The notes beneath the pieces were generated by a model that saw nothing but the letters and a program-made list of their open reading frames with translations, ran no database searches and had not been told where the DNA came from. Both the position numbers and the translations under genes were made by a program. Positions 39,341-48,933 of a stretch of 64,000 nucleotides of DNA are shown here, piece by piece; the stretch's first letter is position 1, and every line of letters starts with the position of its first letter. Source of the stretch: Bordetella sp. FB-8 (GTDB lineage: Bacteria > Pseudomonadota > Gammaproteobacteria > Burkholderiales > Burkholderiaceae_B); NCBI RefSeq assembly GCF_000382185.1, contig NZ_KB907784.1, forward strand, positions 1,274,057-1,338,056, written 5' to 3'.

Positions 39341-39736
39341 TTAGGCCACGTAGCACAGGACTTCGCCGCCCACGCCGTTGGCGCGGGCCTTGCGGTCGGT
39401 CATCACGCCGCGCGAGGTCGAAACAATAGCCACGCCCAAGCCGTTCATGACCGGAGGAATGCTGCTGCGGCCCTTGTAGATACGCAGGCCGGGCTTCGAT
39501 ACGCGTTCGATGCGCTCGATGACCGGACGTCCGGCGTAGTACTTCAGGGTGATTTCGAGTTCAGGCTTGGCCTGGTCGCCCTTGATCTGGAAACCGTCGA
39601 TGTAGCCTTCGTCAGCCAGCACGGCGGCAATGGCCACCTTCAGCTTCGACGAGGGCATGGCCACGGTAACCTTGTCCACTTGCTGCGCATTACGAATGCG
39701 AGTCAGCATATCGGCGATGGGATCGCTCATGCTCAT
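39341..39736 (-). CDS. rpsH: 30S ribosomal protein S8
   Basis: This 131-residue uS8 binds central 16S rRNA and in E. coli represses the spc operon by binding mRNA near rplE. It begins [20 protein letters not shown] and has the C-terminal [20 protein letters not shown] signature. Its start lies 11 bases after the rpsN stop. Confidence 0.99.
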   Translation of the reverse strand: MSMSDPIADMLTRIRNAQQVDKVTVAMPSSKLKVAIAAVLADEGYIDGFQIKGDQAKPELEITLKYYAGRPVIERIERVSKPGLRIYKGRSSIPPVMNGLGVAIVSTSRGVMTDRKARANGVGGEVLCYVA

Positions 39737-39747
39737 TTCTGTTCTCC

Positions 39748-40053
39748 TTACCAGCTGGCCTTGGTCATGCCGGGGATTTCGCCCCTCATGGCCATTTCAC
39801 GCAGTTTGTGGCGGGTAAGGCCAAACTTGCTGAACACGCCGCGGGGACGGCCGGTGACAACGCAGCGATTACGCTGACGCGTGGGATTGGCATTGCGCGG
39901 CAGTTGCTGCAGCTTTAGGCGAGCCTGGTAACGCTCTTCGTCGGTCTTGGATTGATCGTCGATGATCGCTTTGAGCTCGGTGCGCTTGCCGGCGAATTTC
40001 TCGGCCAGCCTGGCGCGCTTGATGTCGCGATTGATGAGGGAAAGTTTAGCCAC
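39748..40053 (-). CDS. rpsN: 30S ribosomal protein S14
   Basis: This 101-residue uS14 is the longer form without the zinc-binding CxxC pairs (C- type). It begins [20 protein letters not shown], and the conserved core is [20 protein letters not shown] and the end [11 protein letters not shown]. It lies between rplE and rpsH. Confidence 0.99.
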   Translation of the reverse strand: MAKLSLINRDIKRARLAEKFAGKRTELKAIIDDQSKTDEERYQARLKLQQLPRNANPTRQRNRCVVTGRPRGVFSKFGLTRHKLREMAMRGEIPGMTKASW

Positions 40054-40065
40054 GTCGACAGCCCC

Positions 40066-40605
40066 TTAGTTACGGAACGGGAAGCTGAAGGCGGTCAGGA
40101 GCGCCTTGGCTTCTTCGTCAGTCTTGGCGGTGGTGGTGATGCTGATGTTCAGCCCACGCAGCGCGTCGATCTTGTCGTATTCGATTTCGGGGAAAATGAT
40201 CTGCTCTTTCACCCCGATGTTGTAGTTGCCGCGACCGTCGAAAGCACGACCCGAGATACCGCGGAAGTCGCGTACGCGAGGCAGCGCGACCGCAACCAGG
40301 CGATCGAGGAATTCGTACATGCGCTGGCCGCGCAGGGTCACCATGCAGCCGATCGGATAGTTTTCGCGGATCTTGAAACCGGCGATCGCTTTCTTGGTTT
40401 TGGTGATCACGGGCTTCTGGCCGGCGATCTTGGTCAGATCGGACACGGCGTGCTCGATGACCTTCTTATCGGCCACGGCTTCGGAAACACCCATGTTCAG
40501 CGTGATCTTGGTGATGCGGGGCACCTCCATGACGCTCTTGTAGCCGAACTGGGCCTTCAGGTCGCCGGCGACCTTGTTCTTGTAAAAATCTTGCAAGCGA
40601 GACAT
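40066..40605 (-). CDS. rplE: 50S ribosomal protein L5
   Basis: This 179-residue uL5 is part of the 5S RNP and contacts P-site tRNA. It begins [20 protein letters not shown] and contains [20 protein letters not shown] and the [17 protein letters not shown] loop. In E. coli the S8 control site lies at the start of this gene; I did not model it here. Confidence 0.99.
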   Translation of the reverse strand: MSRLQDFYKNKVAGDLKAQFGYKSVMEVPRITKITLNMGVSEAVADKKVIEHAVSDLTKIAGQKPVITKTKKAIAGFKIRENYPIGCMVTLRGQRMYEFLDRLVAVALPRVRDFRGISGRAFDGRGNYNIGVKEQIIFPEIEYDKIDALRGLNISITTTAKTDEEAKALLTAFSFPFRN

Positions 40606-40618
40606 GTCTTATCGCCCC

Positions 40619-40939
40619 TTATGCCTTGACGCCGACGACGGCGCCATTGGAACGGAACACACGCACCTTCTTGCCATCCACTTCCGTGAAGCCGACGCGA
40701 TCACCCTTGCCGGTGGCAGGATTGAACAGCGCGATGTTGGAAACATGGATGGGCATCGTCTTGTCGACAATGCCGCCAGGCTGGTTGGCCATGGGATTGG
40801 GCTTGGTGTGCTTCTTGACGACATTGATGCCTTCGACCAGAACGTGGTCGGCATCGATGCGGGACAGCACGGTGCCGCGACGACTCTTGTCGCGGCCGGT
40901 CAGCACGACGACTTCGTCGCCTTTACGGATCTTGTTCAT
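40619..40939 (-). CDS. rplX: 50S ribosomal protein L24
   Basis: This 106-residue uL24 is an assembly-initiator protein of the large subunit. The N-terminal KOW motif is seen in [20 protein letters not shown], and [20 protein letters not shown] lies in the middle. It follows rplN by 10 bases. Confidence 0.99.
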   Translation of the reverse strand: MNKIRKGDEVVVLTGRDKSRRGTVLSRIDADHVLVEGINVVKKHTKPNPMANQPGGIVDKTMPIHVSNIALFNPATGKGDRVGFTEVDGKKVRVFRSNGAVVGVKA

Positions 40940-40949
40940 CGTGGGCTCC

Positions 40950-41318
40950 TTACAGCACTTCGGGGGCCAGCGACACGATCTTCATGAACTTCTCGGTACG
41001 CAGTTCGCGCGTAACGGGTCCGAAGATGCGGGTGCCGATGGGCTCCAGCTTGGCATTGAGCAGCACGGCGGCGTTGCCGCCGAAACGGATCAGCGAACCG
41101 TCCTTGCGGCGCACGCCCTTGGCGGTGCGAACCACCACGGCGTTGTAAATTTCGCCTTTCTTGACGCGGCCACGGGGGGCGGCGTCCTTGACGCTGACTT
41201 TGATGACGTCGCCGATGCCGGCATAACGGCGCTTGGAGCCGCCGAGCACCTTGATGCACATCACAGAGCGTGCACCCGTGTTATCGGCCACGTCCAGCGT
41301 GGTCTGCATTTGGATCAT
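40950..41318 (-). CDS. rplN: 50S ribosomal protein L14
   Basis: This 122-residue uL14 forms an intersubunit bridge. It begins [20 protein letters not shown], with [20 protein letters not shown] and the C-terminal [12 protein letters not shown]. It is the first gene of the spc block here: upstream lies no rpsQ but a 375-base region with its own promoter and leader hairpin, then an unrelated gene on the other strand. Confidence 0.99.
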   Translation of the reverse strand: MIQMQTTLDVADNTGARSVMCIKVLGGSKRRYAGIGDVIKVSVKDAAPRGRVKKGEIYNAVVVRTAKGVRRKDGSLIRFGGNAAVLLNAKLEPIGTRIFGPVTRELRTEKFMKIVSLAPEVL

Positions 41319-41390
41319 GATTTTTCCTGTTCCAACTTAGTCGAGCTGGGCAAAACCGCTTCGTTTTTTCTTTACGAACCGGGCTTGCTC

Positions 41391-41460
41391 ATTTCAACCA
41401 GTTTTGGTCCCGTAGGGCCCCTGGCGCAACTTGCGTCGCCCCAGCAACCCGGGTTGAAAT
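41391..41460 (-). promoter_or_regulatory. Structured leader hairpin upstream of rplN
   Basis: A perfect 9-bp outer stem (ATTTCAACC at 41391-41399 with GGTTGAAAT at 41452-41460) encloses an inner hairpin built on CTGG/CCAG and CGCAA/TTGCG. It begins 73 bases before the rplN start, inside the predicted 5' leader, and is a candidate site for autogenous control of the operon. Confidence 0.5.
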
Positions 41461-41567
41461 CTTGCGGCAAATAATTTTTGTGCTCTCAAGCTGTTGGCGC
41501 GCCATTTCCGCACCAAACCCGCCTTCCCGCACACCCTCCCCAAAGCATTTCGGGGAAAGAGCTAAGC

Positions 41568-41597
41568 ATTCTAGCGCGCCTTTCAGGGTTTACGCAA
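41568..41597 (-). promoter_or_regulatory. Predicted sigma70 promoter for the rplN (spc-alpha) operon
   Basis: On the minus strand TTGCGT (41592-41597) and TAGAAT (41568-41573) are spaced by 18 bases, close to the consensus TTGACA/TATAAT. It would give a leader of about 245 nt before rplN. The rest of the 375-base gap (41319-41693) holds the leader hairpin and the upstream region of the divergent aldehyde dehydrogenase; no other gene is seen. Confidence 0.65.
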
Positions 41598-41693
41598 GTA
41601 CTTTCTTGCCATGTGGTTTAGACTGATAGGCGCCCGGCCATGAACGCGCGGCTCCTGCGCGTTCGCCCCTCTTTTTTGGAGTCCGATCGCATC

Positions 41694-43121
41694 ATGTACG
41701 AATCCCTAGCCCTTTACATCAACGGCGAATTCATCGGCGGCGACGGCCGCAAGACGGAAGACGTCGTCAACCCCGCCACCCAGGAAGTCCTCGGGCAGTT
41801 GCCCCACGCCACCCAGGCCGACCTGGACCATGCCCTGGAATCGGCCCAGCGCGCCTTCGAATCCTGGAAGCGGTCCTCGCCCATGGATCGTTCGGCCATC
41901 CTGCGCAAAGTCGCCGAGCTGGCCCGCGCCAACGCCAAGGAGATCGGTCGCAATATGACGCTGGACCAGGGCAAGCCCCTGGCCGAATCTGTCGGCGAGA
42001 TCGTATCCTGCTCCGAGCACCTGGACTGGGCCGCCGAGGAATGCCGCCGCCTCTACGGCCGTGTGATCCCGCCGCGCAACCCGGACGTGCGCCAGATCGT
42101 CATCCGCGAGCCGGTCGGCGTCTGCGCCGCCTTCACGCCCTGGAATTTCCCCTACAACCAGGCCATCCGCAAAGTCGCCGCCGCGATCGCCTCGGGCTGC
42201 ACGATGATACTCAAGGGCCCGGAAGACTCGCCCAGCGCCATCATGGCGATCGCCCGCATGTTCCACGAAGCAGGGCTGCCCAAGGGCTGCCTGAACATCG
42301 TTTGGGGCAAGCCGGCCGAGATCTCGGACTACCTGATCCGCTCGCCTATCGTGCGCAAGGTCAGCTTCACCGGCTCGGTGCCGGTGGGCAAGCAACTGGC
42401 GGCACTGGCCGGCCAGTACATGAAGCGCGGCACCTGGGAGCTGGGCGGCCACTCGCCCGTAATGGTGTTCGACGACGCCGACATCGACCGCGCCGCCACC
42501 ATGCTGGCCAAGTTCAAGATCCGCAATGCCGGCCAGGTGTGCGTCTCGCCCACCCGCTTCTATGTGCAAAAGGGCGCCTACGACCAGTTCCTGGCCAAAT
42601 TCACCGACGTGCTCAAGGGCATCAAGGTGGGCAACGGCTTGGAAGCCGGCATCGATATGGGTCCGCTGGCCCACGAGCGCCGCGTGCCCGCCGTCGAGAG
42701 GTTCGTCGAGGACTCGGTCAAGCGCGGCGGCAAGATCGTGCTGGGCGGCGATGCGCCCCAGGGCAAGGGCTTCTTCTTCAACCCGACCGTGATCACCGAC
42801 TTGCCCGACGACGCCATGCTGATGACCGAAGAGCCCTTCGGCCCGATCGCGCCGGTGGTGCCCTTCACCGATGTGGACGAGGTGCTCAAGCGCGCCAACA
42901 GCCTGCCTTTCGGCCTGTCGTCCTATGTGTTCACCAACTCGCTGCAGACGGCCACCAAGGTGTCCAACGGCATCGAGGCCGGCATGGTCAACATCAACCA
43001 CTTCGGTAGCGCGCTGGCCGAAACGCCCTTCGGCGGCGTGAAGGACAGCGGCATCGGCAGCGAAGGCGGCACCGAGATGTTCGACGGCTACCTGGTGACC
43101 AAGTTCATCACGCACGTTTGA
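41694..43121 (+). CDS. NAD(P)-dependent aldehyde dehydrogenase
   Basis: This 475-residue enzyme of the ALDH superfamily oxidises an aldehyde to an acid. The oxyanion Asn region is [10 protein letters not shown], the catalytic Glu is in WELGGHSP (near 249) and the nucleophilic Cys is in NAGQVCVSP (near 283). It ends with [14 protein letters not shown]. It resembles succinate-semialdehyde dehydrogenase-type members, but the substrate is not settled. The ATG at 41694 has TTGGAG upstream; the longer frame from 41640 has no such site. It is divergent from rplN. Confidence 0.9.
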   Translation: MYESLALYINGEFIGGDGRKTEDVVNPATQEVLGQLPHATQADLDHALESAQRAFESWKRSSPMDRSAILRKVAELARANAKEIGRNMTLDQGKPLAESVGEIVSCSEHLDWAAEECRRLYGRVIPPRNPDVRQIVIREPVGVCAAFTPWNFPYNQAIRKVAAAIASGCTMILKGPEDSPSAIMAIARMFHEAGLPKGCLNIVWGKPAEISDYLIRSPIVRKVSFTGSVPVGKQLAALAGQYMKRGTWELGGHSPVMVFDDADIDRAATMLAKFKIRNAGQVCVSPTRFYVQKGAYDQFLAKFTDVLKGIKVGNGLEAGIDMGPLAHERRVPAVERFVEDSVKRGGKIVLGGDAPQGKGFFFNPTVITDLPDDAMLMTEEPFGPIAPVVPFTDVDEVLKRANSLPFGLSSYVFTNSLQTATKVSNGIEAGMVNINHFGSALAETPFGGVKDSGIGSEGGTEMFDGYLVTKFITHV

Positions 43122-43143
43122 CGCAGCCTACCAGGGCTATGCC

Positions 43144-45696
43144 ATGCAAAACGGGCCCGCCTCCCCATCGGCCTCTTCGTTCTCGCGTGCCCTGGTTTCC
43201 AGCATCGTCGGGTTGCTCCTCACCCTCGGTCTGGCCCTGCTTATCGCCATAGCCTGGCAGGGCGTGGCCAGCACCGAGCAGGCGTCCCGGCAGGAGATCA
43301 AAGAGACACTGGAACGCTCTGCAGACCATTTGCAAGCCCTGGTCCACGCTGCCGAGCTGACGGCCAGATCCGTGGAGCGCGTCGCGCGCACGGATCGGGT
43401 CGATTCGGCCACGCTTCTGCCCGCCCTGCAAACCTTGCAGGCTGCGTTCGACCAACAGCCGGACCTTAGCTATCTCGGCATCGTTCTCCCGAAAACCGGC
43501 GAATACGGCAATCTGGAACGAACCGCCGACGGCACGGTGCTGCTCTGGCTCTTTCCAGGAAACAGGCCGATCGACCCGACCGTGCGCAATTTTGTCCTGA
43601 CGGACACGGGTTTCGTGCCGCACTTGCACTATCCCACTGACGGCTACGACCCGCGCAAACGGCCGTTCTACCAGGCCGCCCTGGCCGACGGCAAGGCGGA
43701 CGGCATCTGGATGCCGGCCTATCGATGGATAGTCCATACCGACACCCGCGAGGAGCTCTGGGGATTCAGTTACGTGAAGGCGCTGCGCAACAGCGATGGG
43801 ACGCTGCTGTGCGTGATCGACACCGATTTCGACATGCCGGCCCTGAACCGCTTCCTACGGTCCCTTTCCAAGGAATACCACGCACAGTTGCGGGTCGTGG
43901 AGCTGGGGCCGACGCCGCGTCTGATCGGCGCGCCGGGCGCCAACGCCATGCCGCTGCCGCTGCCCAAGGAGCTGGCGCCGCTGGCGCGCAGCACCTCCGG
44001 CGCCGCGGTTTCCGTAGACCGCATCTCTCTGGATGGCACTATGCAATGGGTGGCCGCGCGCCGCATTGCGCTCAAGGGCGGCATCTCGTGGCTGCTGGTG
44101 GTCTCGCGCGCGGCGCCGTTTATCGAGATGCCGCTGCGCCACCAGCTCTATGCGGTGCTAGGCATGGGTATGGCTATCGCGCTGGGCCTGGTACTGCTTT
44201 CAGTGCGCATCGCCCGCCGCTTCGGCATGCCGCTGGCTGAATTGGAAAGGCGCGTGGCCGCCATCGGCCAGCCGGCGGTCGACCCACCCCAAGCCCGGAC
44301 ACCGTCGTCGGTGAACAATTTCCTGGAAACCAAGCGCCTGGGCGAGTCGCTGGACCGGATGATCGCCGAGCGCGAGCAGGCCGAAGCGAATCTGCGGGCT
44401 CTGGCGATGTACGATCATCTGACCGGCTTGGCCAATCGCAACTTGATCGAGGAGCGGATCGCGACGGCCATCGTGCATGCCCGGCGCCATGGCACGCTGC
44501 TGGCGCTGCTCTACATCGATCTGGATCGATTCAAAGTCGTCAATGACGGTTACGGCCACCTATTCGGCGATGCCGTGCTCAGGGCCGTAGCCAAGCAGCT
44601 TGCCGAACTGGTGCGCCCGCACGACACAGTGGCCCGGCTCGGCGGCGACGAATTCCTTATTCTCCTGACCCCTCTCACGCGATCGAGCGATGCCGGCCTG
44701 GTCGCGCGCAAGATCGTCGCCTGCCTGGACAGCCCGCTCCTCGTGCAGGACCGAAAAATCCATCTCTCGGGCAGCGTAGGCGTGAGCGTTTTTCCCAAGG
44801 ACGGCGAAACCGGCCAGACCTTGGTCGACAACGCCGACATGGCGATGTATCGAGCCAAAGAGCTGGGCCGCAATACCTGGCAGTTCTTCGCTATCGGCAT
44901 GAGCCTGGAGACCCAGCACCGAGTCGACCTGGAAATCAAGCTACAAGCCGCGATCGGAACAGGCCAGCTGTCCTTGGCCTATCAGCCCAAGATCAACCTG
45001 GACAGCGGCCGCATCACCGGCTGCGAAGCGCTGCTGCGCTGGCGCCACCCCGAGCTGGGCGATGTGCCGCCAGACCAATTCATCCCCATCGCCGAAGATT
45101 CGGGCCTGATCGTGCCCATTGGCGACTGGGTATTGCGCATGGCCTGCATGCAGGCACGGGCCTGGATGCAGGCCGGACTGCCCTGTGTCTGCGTTGCGGT
45201 AAATCTCTCGGTGCGCCAGTTCCTGCAGCAGGACGTCATAGCCTGGGTGGCGCGCACCCTGCAAGACACGCAGCTGCCGCCTGGTTGCCTGGAGCTGGAA
45301 CTTACCGAAAGCCTGATAGCGCAGGACGCCGAAAAGGTCGTGGAAACGATCGACGCAGTCAAAAAACTCGGCGTGAAGCTGTCCATCGACGATTTCGGAA
45401 CCGGATATTCCAGCCTCAACTACTTGAAGCGCTTTCGCGTGGATACGCTCAAGATAGATCAATCCTTCGTGCGCAACATGCTGACCGAAAAAGAGGACGA
45501 GGCCATCGTGCAAGCCGTGATCGCCCTGGCCCACACGCTGAATTTCAAGGTGATCGCCGAGGGCGTGGAAACCGAGCAGCACTATCGCTTCCTCAGCCGG
45601 CATAACTGCGACGAAATTCAGGGCTACTACTTCAGCCCGCCTGTTACGGCGGAGGAGTTCGCAGACATGCTGCGCGAGGGCAAGCGCCTGATCTGA
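43144..45696 (+). CDS. Membrane-bound GGDEF-EAL protein with periplasmic sensor domain
   Basis: This 850-residue c-di-GMP turnover protein has a membrane segment at about 17-39, a periplasmic dCACHE-like sensor (contains DPRKRPFYQAALADGK), a second segment near 335-354, and a GGDEF domain with LGGDEF near 500 and an RPHD inhibitory site just upstream. The EAL domain follows with GCEALLRWRHP near 626, LELELTESLI and DDFGTGYSSLNYLKRF. Both catalytic motifs look intact, so direction of activity is unknown. It starts 22 bases after the aldehyde dehydrogenase. Confidence 0.93.
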   Translation: MQNGPASPSASSFSRALVSSIVGLLLTLGLALLIAIAWQGVASTEQASRQEIKETLERSADHLQALVHAAELTARSVERVARTDRVDSATLLPALQTLQAAFDQQPDLSYLGIVLPKTGEYGNLERTADGTVLLWLFPGNRPIDPTVRNFVLTDTGFVPHLHYPTDGYDPRKRPFYQAALADGKADGIWMPAYRWIVHTDTREELWGFSYVKALRNSDGTLLCVIDTDFDMPALNRFLRSLSKEYHAQLRVVELGPTPRLIGAPGANAMPLPLPKELAPLARSTSGAAVSVDRISLDGTMQWVAARRIALKGGISWLLVVSRAAPFIEMPLRHQLYAVLGMGMAIALGLVLLSVRIARRFGMPLAELERRVAAIGQPAVDPPQARTPSSVNNFLETKRLGESLDRMIAEREQAEANLRALAMYDHLTGLANRNLIEERIATAIVHARRHGTLLALLYIDLDRFKVVNDGYGHLFGDAVLRAVAKQLAELVRPHDTVARLGGDEFLILLTPLTRSSDAGLVARKIVACLDSPLLVQDRKIHLSGSVGVSVFPKDGETGQTLVDNADMAMYRAKELGRNTWQFFAIGMSLETQHRVDLEIKLQAAIGTGQLSLAYQPKINLDSGRITGCEALLRWRHPELGDVPPDQFIPIAEDSGLIVPIGDWVLRMACMQARAWMQAGLPCVCVAVNLSVRQFLQQDVIAWVARTLQDTQLPPGCLELELTESLIAQDAEKVVETIDAVKKLGVKLSIDDFGTGYSSLNYLKRFRVDTLKIDQSFVRNMLTEKEDEAIVQAVIALAHTLNFKVIAEGVETEQHYRFLSRHNCDEIQGYYFSPPVTAEEFADMLREGKRLI

Positions 45697-45700
45697 AACG

Positions 45701-46666
45701 TCAGTCCGATGCCCGTTCGGCGCGGAAGGCCCGCGCCGAAGCGCCGAACCGGCGCTTGAACAGACGGCTGAAATGCGAGGGATGCGCGAACCCTGCCAGG
45801 TAGGCCAGTTCCGCGATGCCACGGTGCGCGTGCCGCGGGCTGGCGAGCAGGTCGCGGCAATACAGCAGGCGCTGCTCATAGAGATACGCCTCCACGCCCA
45901 CGCCCTGGAAGATCCGGTGCAGGTAGCTCGGCGAGATGCCGCAGGCCTGGGCGATAGCCTCGGGCCTGAGGTCCGGATCGCCCAGGTGGCGCTTGATGTA
46001 GGACTCGATGCGTTCGCGATGGGCCAGCGTGACGCTGCTGTCGGCCTCCGAGGCCTGGGCCCGGCCGGGCTCGACCAGGAACAGCACGACCAGGTCGAGC
46101 AGGCGCTCGCCCAGCTCGGCCACTTCGGCATCGGACCAGTCCCCCAGACCCTTGAACAGCTGCTCCAGATATTGCGCCAGCAGGGCTCCGCGCGGCGAGC
46201 CGTCGCCGATGAGCAACTTGTAGAAGGGTTCGATGCGCGCATGACGCCGCTCCAACGACTGGCGCGGAAACGAGATGCTCAGGCTGCGGTAGCCTTGCTC
46301 ACCCTGGGCCGTCGCGCGATAGGGCGCACTTTGGTTCATCAGGTAGACGCAGCCGGGTTCGACCTGAAACTGCCGACCCGAGCGGGACACCTCCAAAGGC
46401 CCGGCCAGCGGCAGACCGAAGGTGTAGAACTCCTGCGACAGCCGCGCCACATTGTGCGACGTGCGCTCGATCTGCTGGCCCTGGTAGTGCAGATCGTTGA
46501 ACTGGAACCCCGCGCGGCGCACGTACCGCACGCTGCCGGCGAAAGGCTCGGACGCGCCGCGGTGCACTTCGAAGGGGCCGAACGCATCGCTCAGCGTCTC
46601 GCGCCACTGTTCGTAACCCTGCGGCCCGCCCTCCAGGATCTGATGCCCGGAACCCCTTGTTGTCAT
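45701..46666 (-). CDS. AraC-family transcriptional regulator
   Basis: This 321-residue protein has an N-terminal AraC_binding_2-like sensor (about 30-200) and a C-terminal double helix-turn-helix (about 225-318, with AIAQACGISPSYLHRIFQ and ELAYLAGFAHPSHFSRLFKR). It is convergent with the GGDEF-EAL gene and divergent from the hydrolase-ABC transporter operon at 46843, so it probably controls that operon. Inducer unknown. Confidence 0.92.
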   Translation of the reverse strand: MTTRGSGHQILEGGPQGYEQWRETLSDAFGPFEVHRGASEPFAGSVRYVRRAGFQFNDLHYQGQQIERTSHNVARLSQEFYTFGLPLAGPLEVSRSGRQFQVEPGCVYLMNQSAPYRATAQGEQGYRSLSISFPRQSLERRHARIEPFYKLLIGDGSPRGALLAQYLEQLFKGLGDWSDAEVAELGERLLDLVVLFLVEPGRAQASEADSSVTLAHRERIESYIKRHLGDPDLRPEAIAQACGISPSYLHRIFQGVGVEAYLYEQRLLYCRDLLASPRHAHRGIAELAYLAGFAHPSHFSRLFKRRFGASARAFRAERASD

Positions 46667-46842
46667 GGCGATGTCTCCTGGGGAACTGCGCCGCCCGGAT
46701 TTTTACCCAGGCTCCACATTTTATTGACTCAGTCCGCACCCGGTGTGCGATTGTGTTGCGCTCTGTTTTTCCGCGCGCCATAGTCGAACGAAATCCTGAC
46801 AACTATAACGCCGGGCGCGGACCCGGACACGAGGAAGGAGAC
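46667..46842. promoter_or_regulatory. Divergent promoter region between AraC-type regulator and hydrolase/ABC operon
   Basis: The 176-base gap holds a good -10, TATAAC at 46804-46809 on the plus strand, but no matching -35 at 16-18 bases, as expected for an activator-dependent promoter. A GAGGAAGGAG Shine-Dalgarno precedes the ATG at 46843. AraC sites should lie upstream of the -10; I did not find a clear repeat. Confidence 0.4.
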
Positions 46843-47730
46843 ATGCGCGACGACGCCACCTGCGCAGCTGAGCAGGCCTGTATAGGGCCTGCCTCGCGCT
46901 ACATCGGCTGCCTGGGCCGCGAGCTGCATTTCGTCCAATGGGGCGAGGCCTCGGCGCCCGCCGTGTTCCTGTGGCATGGCCTGGCCCGCACCGGACGCGA
47001 TTTCGACGATCTGGCCCAGGTGCTGGCCGCGCGCTATCGTGTCATTTGCCCCGACACCCCCGGGCGCGGCCTGTCGCAATGGAGCGCCGACCCCATCGCA
47101 GACTACCGGCTGGACAGCTATGCCCGCCTGGCGGCCGCCCTGGCCGACGCGCTGCGCCTGCCGCAGCTGCGCTGGGTCGGCACATCCATGGGCGGCGCCA
47201 TCGGGTTGGTCGCCGCCGCCACCACGCTGCGCGGCAGGATCTCGCACCTGGTGCTCAACGACATCGGCCCCGAACTGCCTGCCCCCGCCGTAGAACGCAT
47301 CACGACCTATGTCGGCAACCCGCCCGCGTTCGACACCGTGACCGAGCTGGAAGGCTGGCTGCGCCAGGCCTATCGCCCCTACGGCTGGCAAAGCGACGCG
47401 CAGTGGCGGCGCATGGCCGAGACTTCGACGCGCCGCCTGCCCGACGGCCGCGTCACGCTGCACTACGATCCGGCCATCGTCGGCCAGTTCCGCCACCATC
47501 CGCGCGACTACGACCGCTGGGACGCGTACGACGCCCTGCGCCTGCCGGTACTGCTGCTGCGCGGGGCGCAGTCCGATCTGCTGCCCGAAAGCGTGGCCGA
47601 CGCGATGACGCGGCGGGGCCCGCGCGCGGCGCGCATCGATTTCCAAGAATGCGGCCACGCGCCGGCCTTGAACGTCCCCCTCCAGATCAACGCCGTGGCC
47701 GATTTCCTGGCCCGCCCCGGCGAACTTTGA
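46843..47730 (+). CDS. Alpha/beta hydrolase
   Basis: This 295-residue hydrolase has oxyanion strand WHGLARTGRDFDDLA, nucleophile elbow VGTSMGGAIGL, acid after strand 6 in LLLRGAQSDLLPE and His in ECGHAPAL. The start is fixed by GAGGAAGGAG. It heads the operon with a branched-chain-type ABC importer, so it probably acts on the imported compound (an ester, amide or C-C bond of the MhpC type). The true substrate is not known. Confidence 0.88.
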   Translation: MRDDATCAAEQACIGPASRYIGCLGRELHFVQWGEASAPAVFLWHGLARTGRDFDDLAQVLAARYRVICPDTPGRGLSQWSADPIADYRLDSYARLAAALADALRLPQLRWVGTSMGGAIGLVAAATTLRGRISHLVLNDIGPELPAPAVERITTYVGNPPAFDTVTELEGWLRQAYRPYGWQSDAQWRRMAETSTRRLPDGRVTLHYDPAIVGQFRHHPRDYDRWDAYDALRLPVLLLRGAQSDLLPESVADAMTRRGPRAARIDFQECGHAPALNVPLQINAVADFLARPGEL

Positions 47731-47753
47731 AAAATGCCACGAAGGAGACATCC

Positions 47754-48926
47754 ATGAAACGACTGTTGCTGGCCGCCCTGGCCGCTTTTGCACTGCAGAC
47801 CCCGGCCTGGGCGAACGACTTCGTCATCGCCCACGTCTACGACAAGACCGGCCCGCTTGAGGCCTATGCCAAGCAGACCCAGACCGGCCTGATGATGGGC
47901 CTGGAATACGCGACCCACGGCACCATGGAAATCGACGGCCGCAAGATCCGCGTGATCGAGAAGGACGATCAGGGCAAGCCCGACGTGGGCCGCGCACAAC
48001 TGGCCTCGGCCTATGCCGACGACCACGCCGACATCGCCGTGGGTCCGACCTCGTCCGGCGTGGCGCTGGCCATGCTGCCCATCGCCCGGGAGTACCGCAA
48101 GATCCTGCTGGTCGAGCCCGCCGTGGCCGACTCAATCACCGGCGCCAAGTGGAACCGCTACATCTTCCGCACCGCCCGCAATTCGTCGCAGGACGCCATC
48201 GCCAACGCCACGGTCTTCGACAAGGAAGGCACGTCCATCGCCATGCTGGCGCAGGACTACGCCTTCGGCCGCGACGGCGTCAAGGCGTTCAAGAGCGCGC
48301 TCAAGCACGCCAAGATCGTCCACGAGGAATACCTGCCGGTGAACACCACCGACTTCACCGCCGGGGCGCAGCGCCTGTTCGATTCACTCAAAGACAAACC
48401 CGGCCGCAAGATCATCTTCATCCTGTGGGCCGGCGCGGGCAATCCGTTCAAGATCGCCGACCTGGATCCCCAGCGCTACGGTATCGAGATCGCCACGGGC
48501 GGCAATATCCTGCCAGCCACCGCATCGTGGAAGGCCCTGCCCGGCATGGAAGGCGCCACGTACTACTACTACGGCATGCCCAAGAACCCCATCAACGACT
48601 GGCTGGTGGCCGAGCACGAGAAGCGCTACGGCCAGCCGCCCGACTTCTTCACCTGTGGTGGCATGTCCGCGGCGCTGGCCATCGTCGCGGCCCTGAAGAA
48701 GACCCATGGCGACTCTGACACCGAGACGCTGATCAAGGCCATGGAAGGCATGAGCTTCGAGACGCCCAAGGGCAAGATGACTTTCCGTGCGCAGGATCAT
48801 CAGGCCATGCAGAACATGTACCACTTTCGCATCCGCAACAACCCGTCGCTGTCCTGGGCCGAGCAGGACCTGGTCAACGTGATCACGCCCGAACAGATGG
48901 ACGTGCCCATCCTCAACAAGCGCTGA
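47754..48926 (+). CDS. Branched-chain amino-acid-type ABC transporter, periplasmic binding protein
   Basis: This 390-residue Peripla_BP_6/LivJ-like protein has a signal peptide of about 20 residues ending AWA. The mature part has DKTGPLEAYAKQTQTGLMMG, the DDHADIAVGPTSSGVALAM core and AMLAQDYAFGRDGVKAF. GAAGGAG lies before the ATG at 47754. It is longer than simple LivJ and of the HAAT-family type that also binds aromatics, amides or urea; the ligand is unknown. Confidence 0.92.
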   Translation: MKRLLLAALAAFALQTPAWANDFVIAHVYDKTGPLEAYAKQTQTGLMMGLEYATHGTMEIDGRKIRVIEKDDQGKPDVGRAQLASAYADDHADIAVGPTSSGVALAMLPIAREYRKILLVEPAVADSITGAKWNRYIFRTARNSSQDAIANATVFDKEGTSIAMLAQDYAFGRDGVKAFKSALKHAKIVHEEYLPVNTTDFTAGAQRLFDSLKDKPGRKIIFILWAGAGNPFKIADLDPQRYGIEIATGGNILPATASWKALPGMEGATYYYYGMPKNPINDWLVAEHEKRYGQPPDFFTCGGMSAALAIVAALKKTHGDSDTETLIKAMEGMSFETPKGKMTFRAQDHQAMQNMYHFRIRNNPSLSWAEQDLVNVITPEQMDVPILNKR

Positions 48927-48933
48927 TCGCAAC

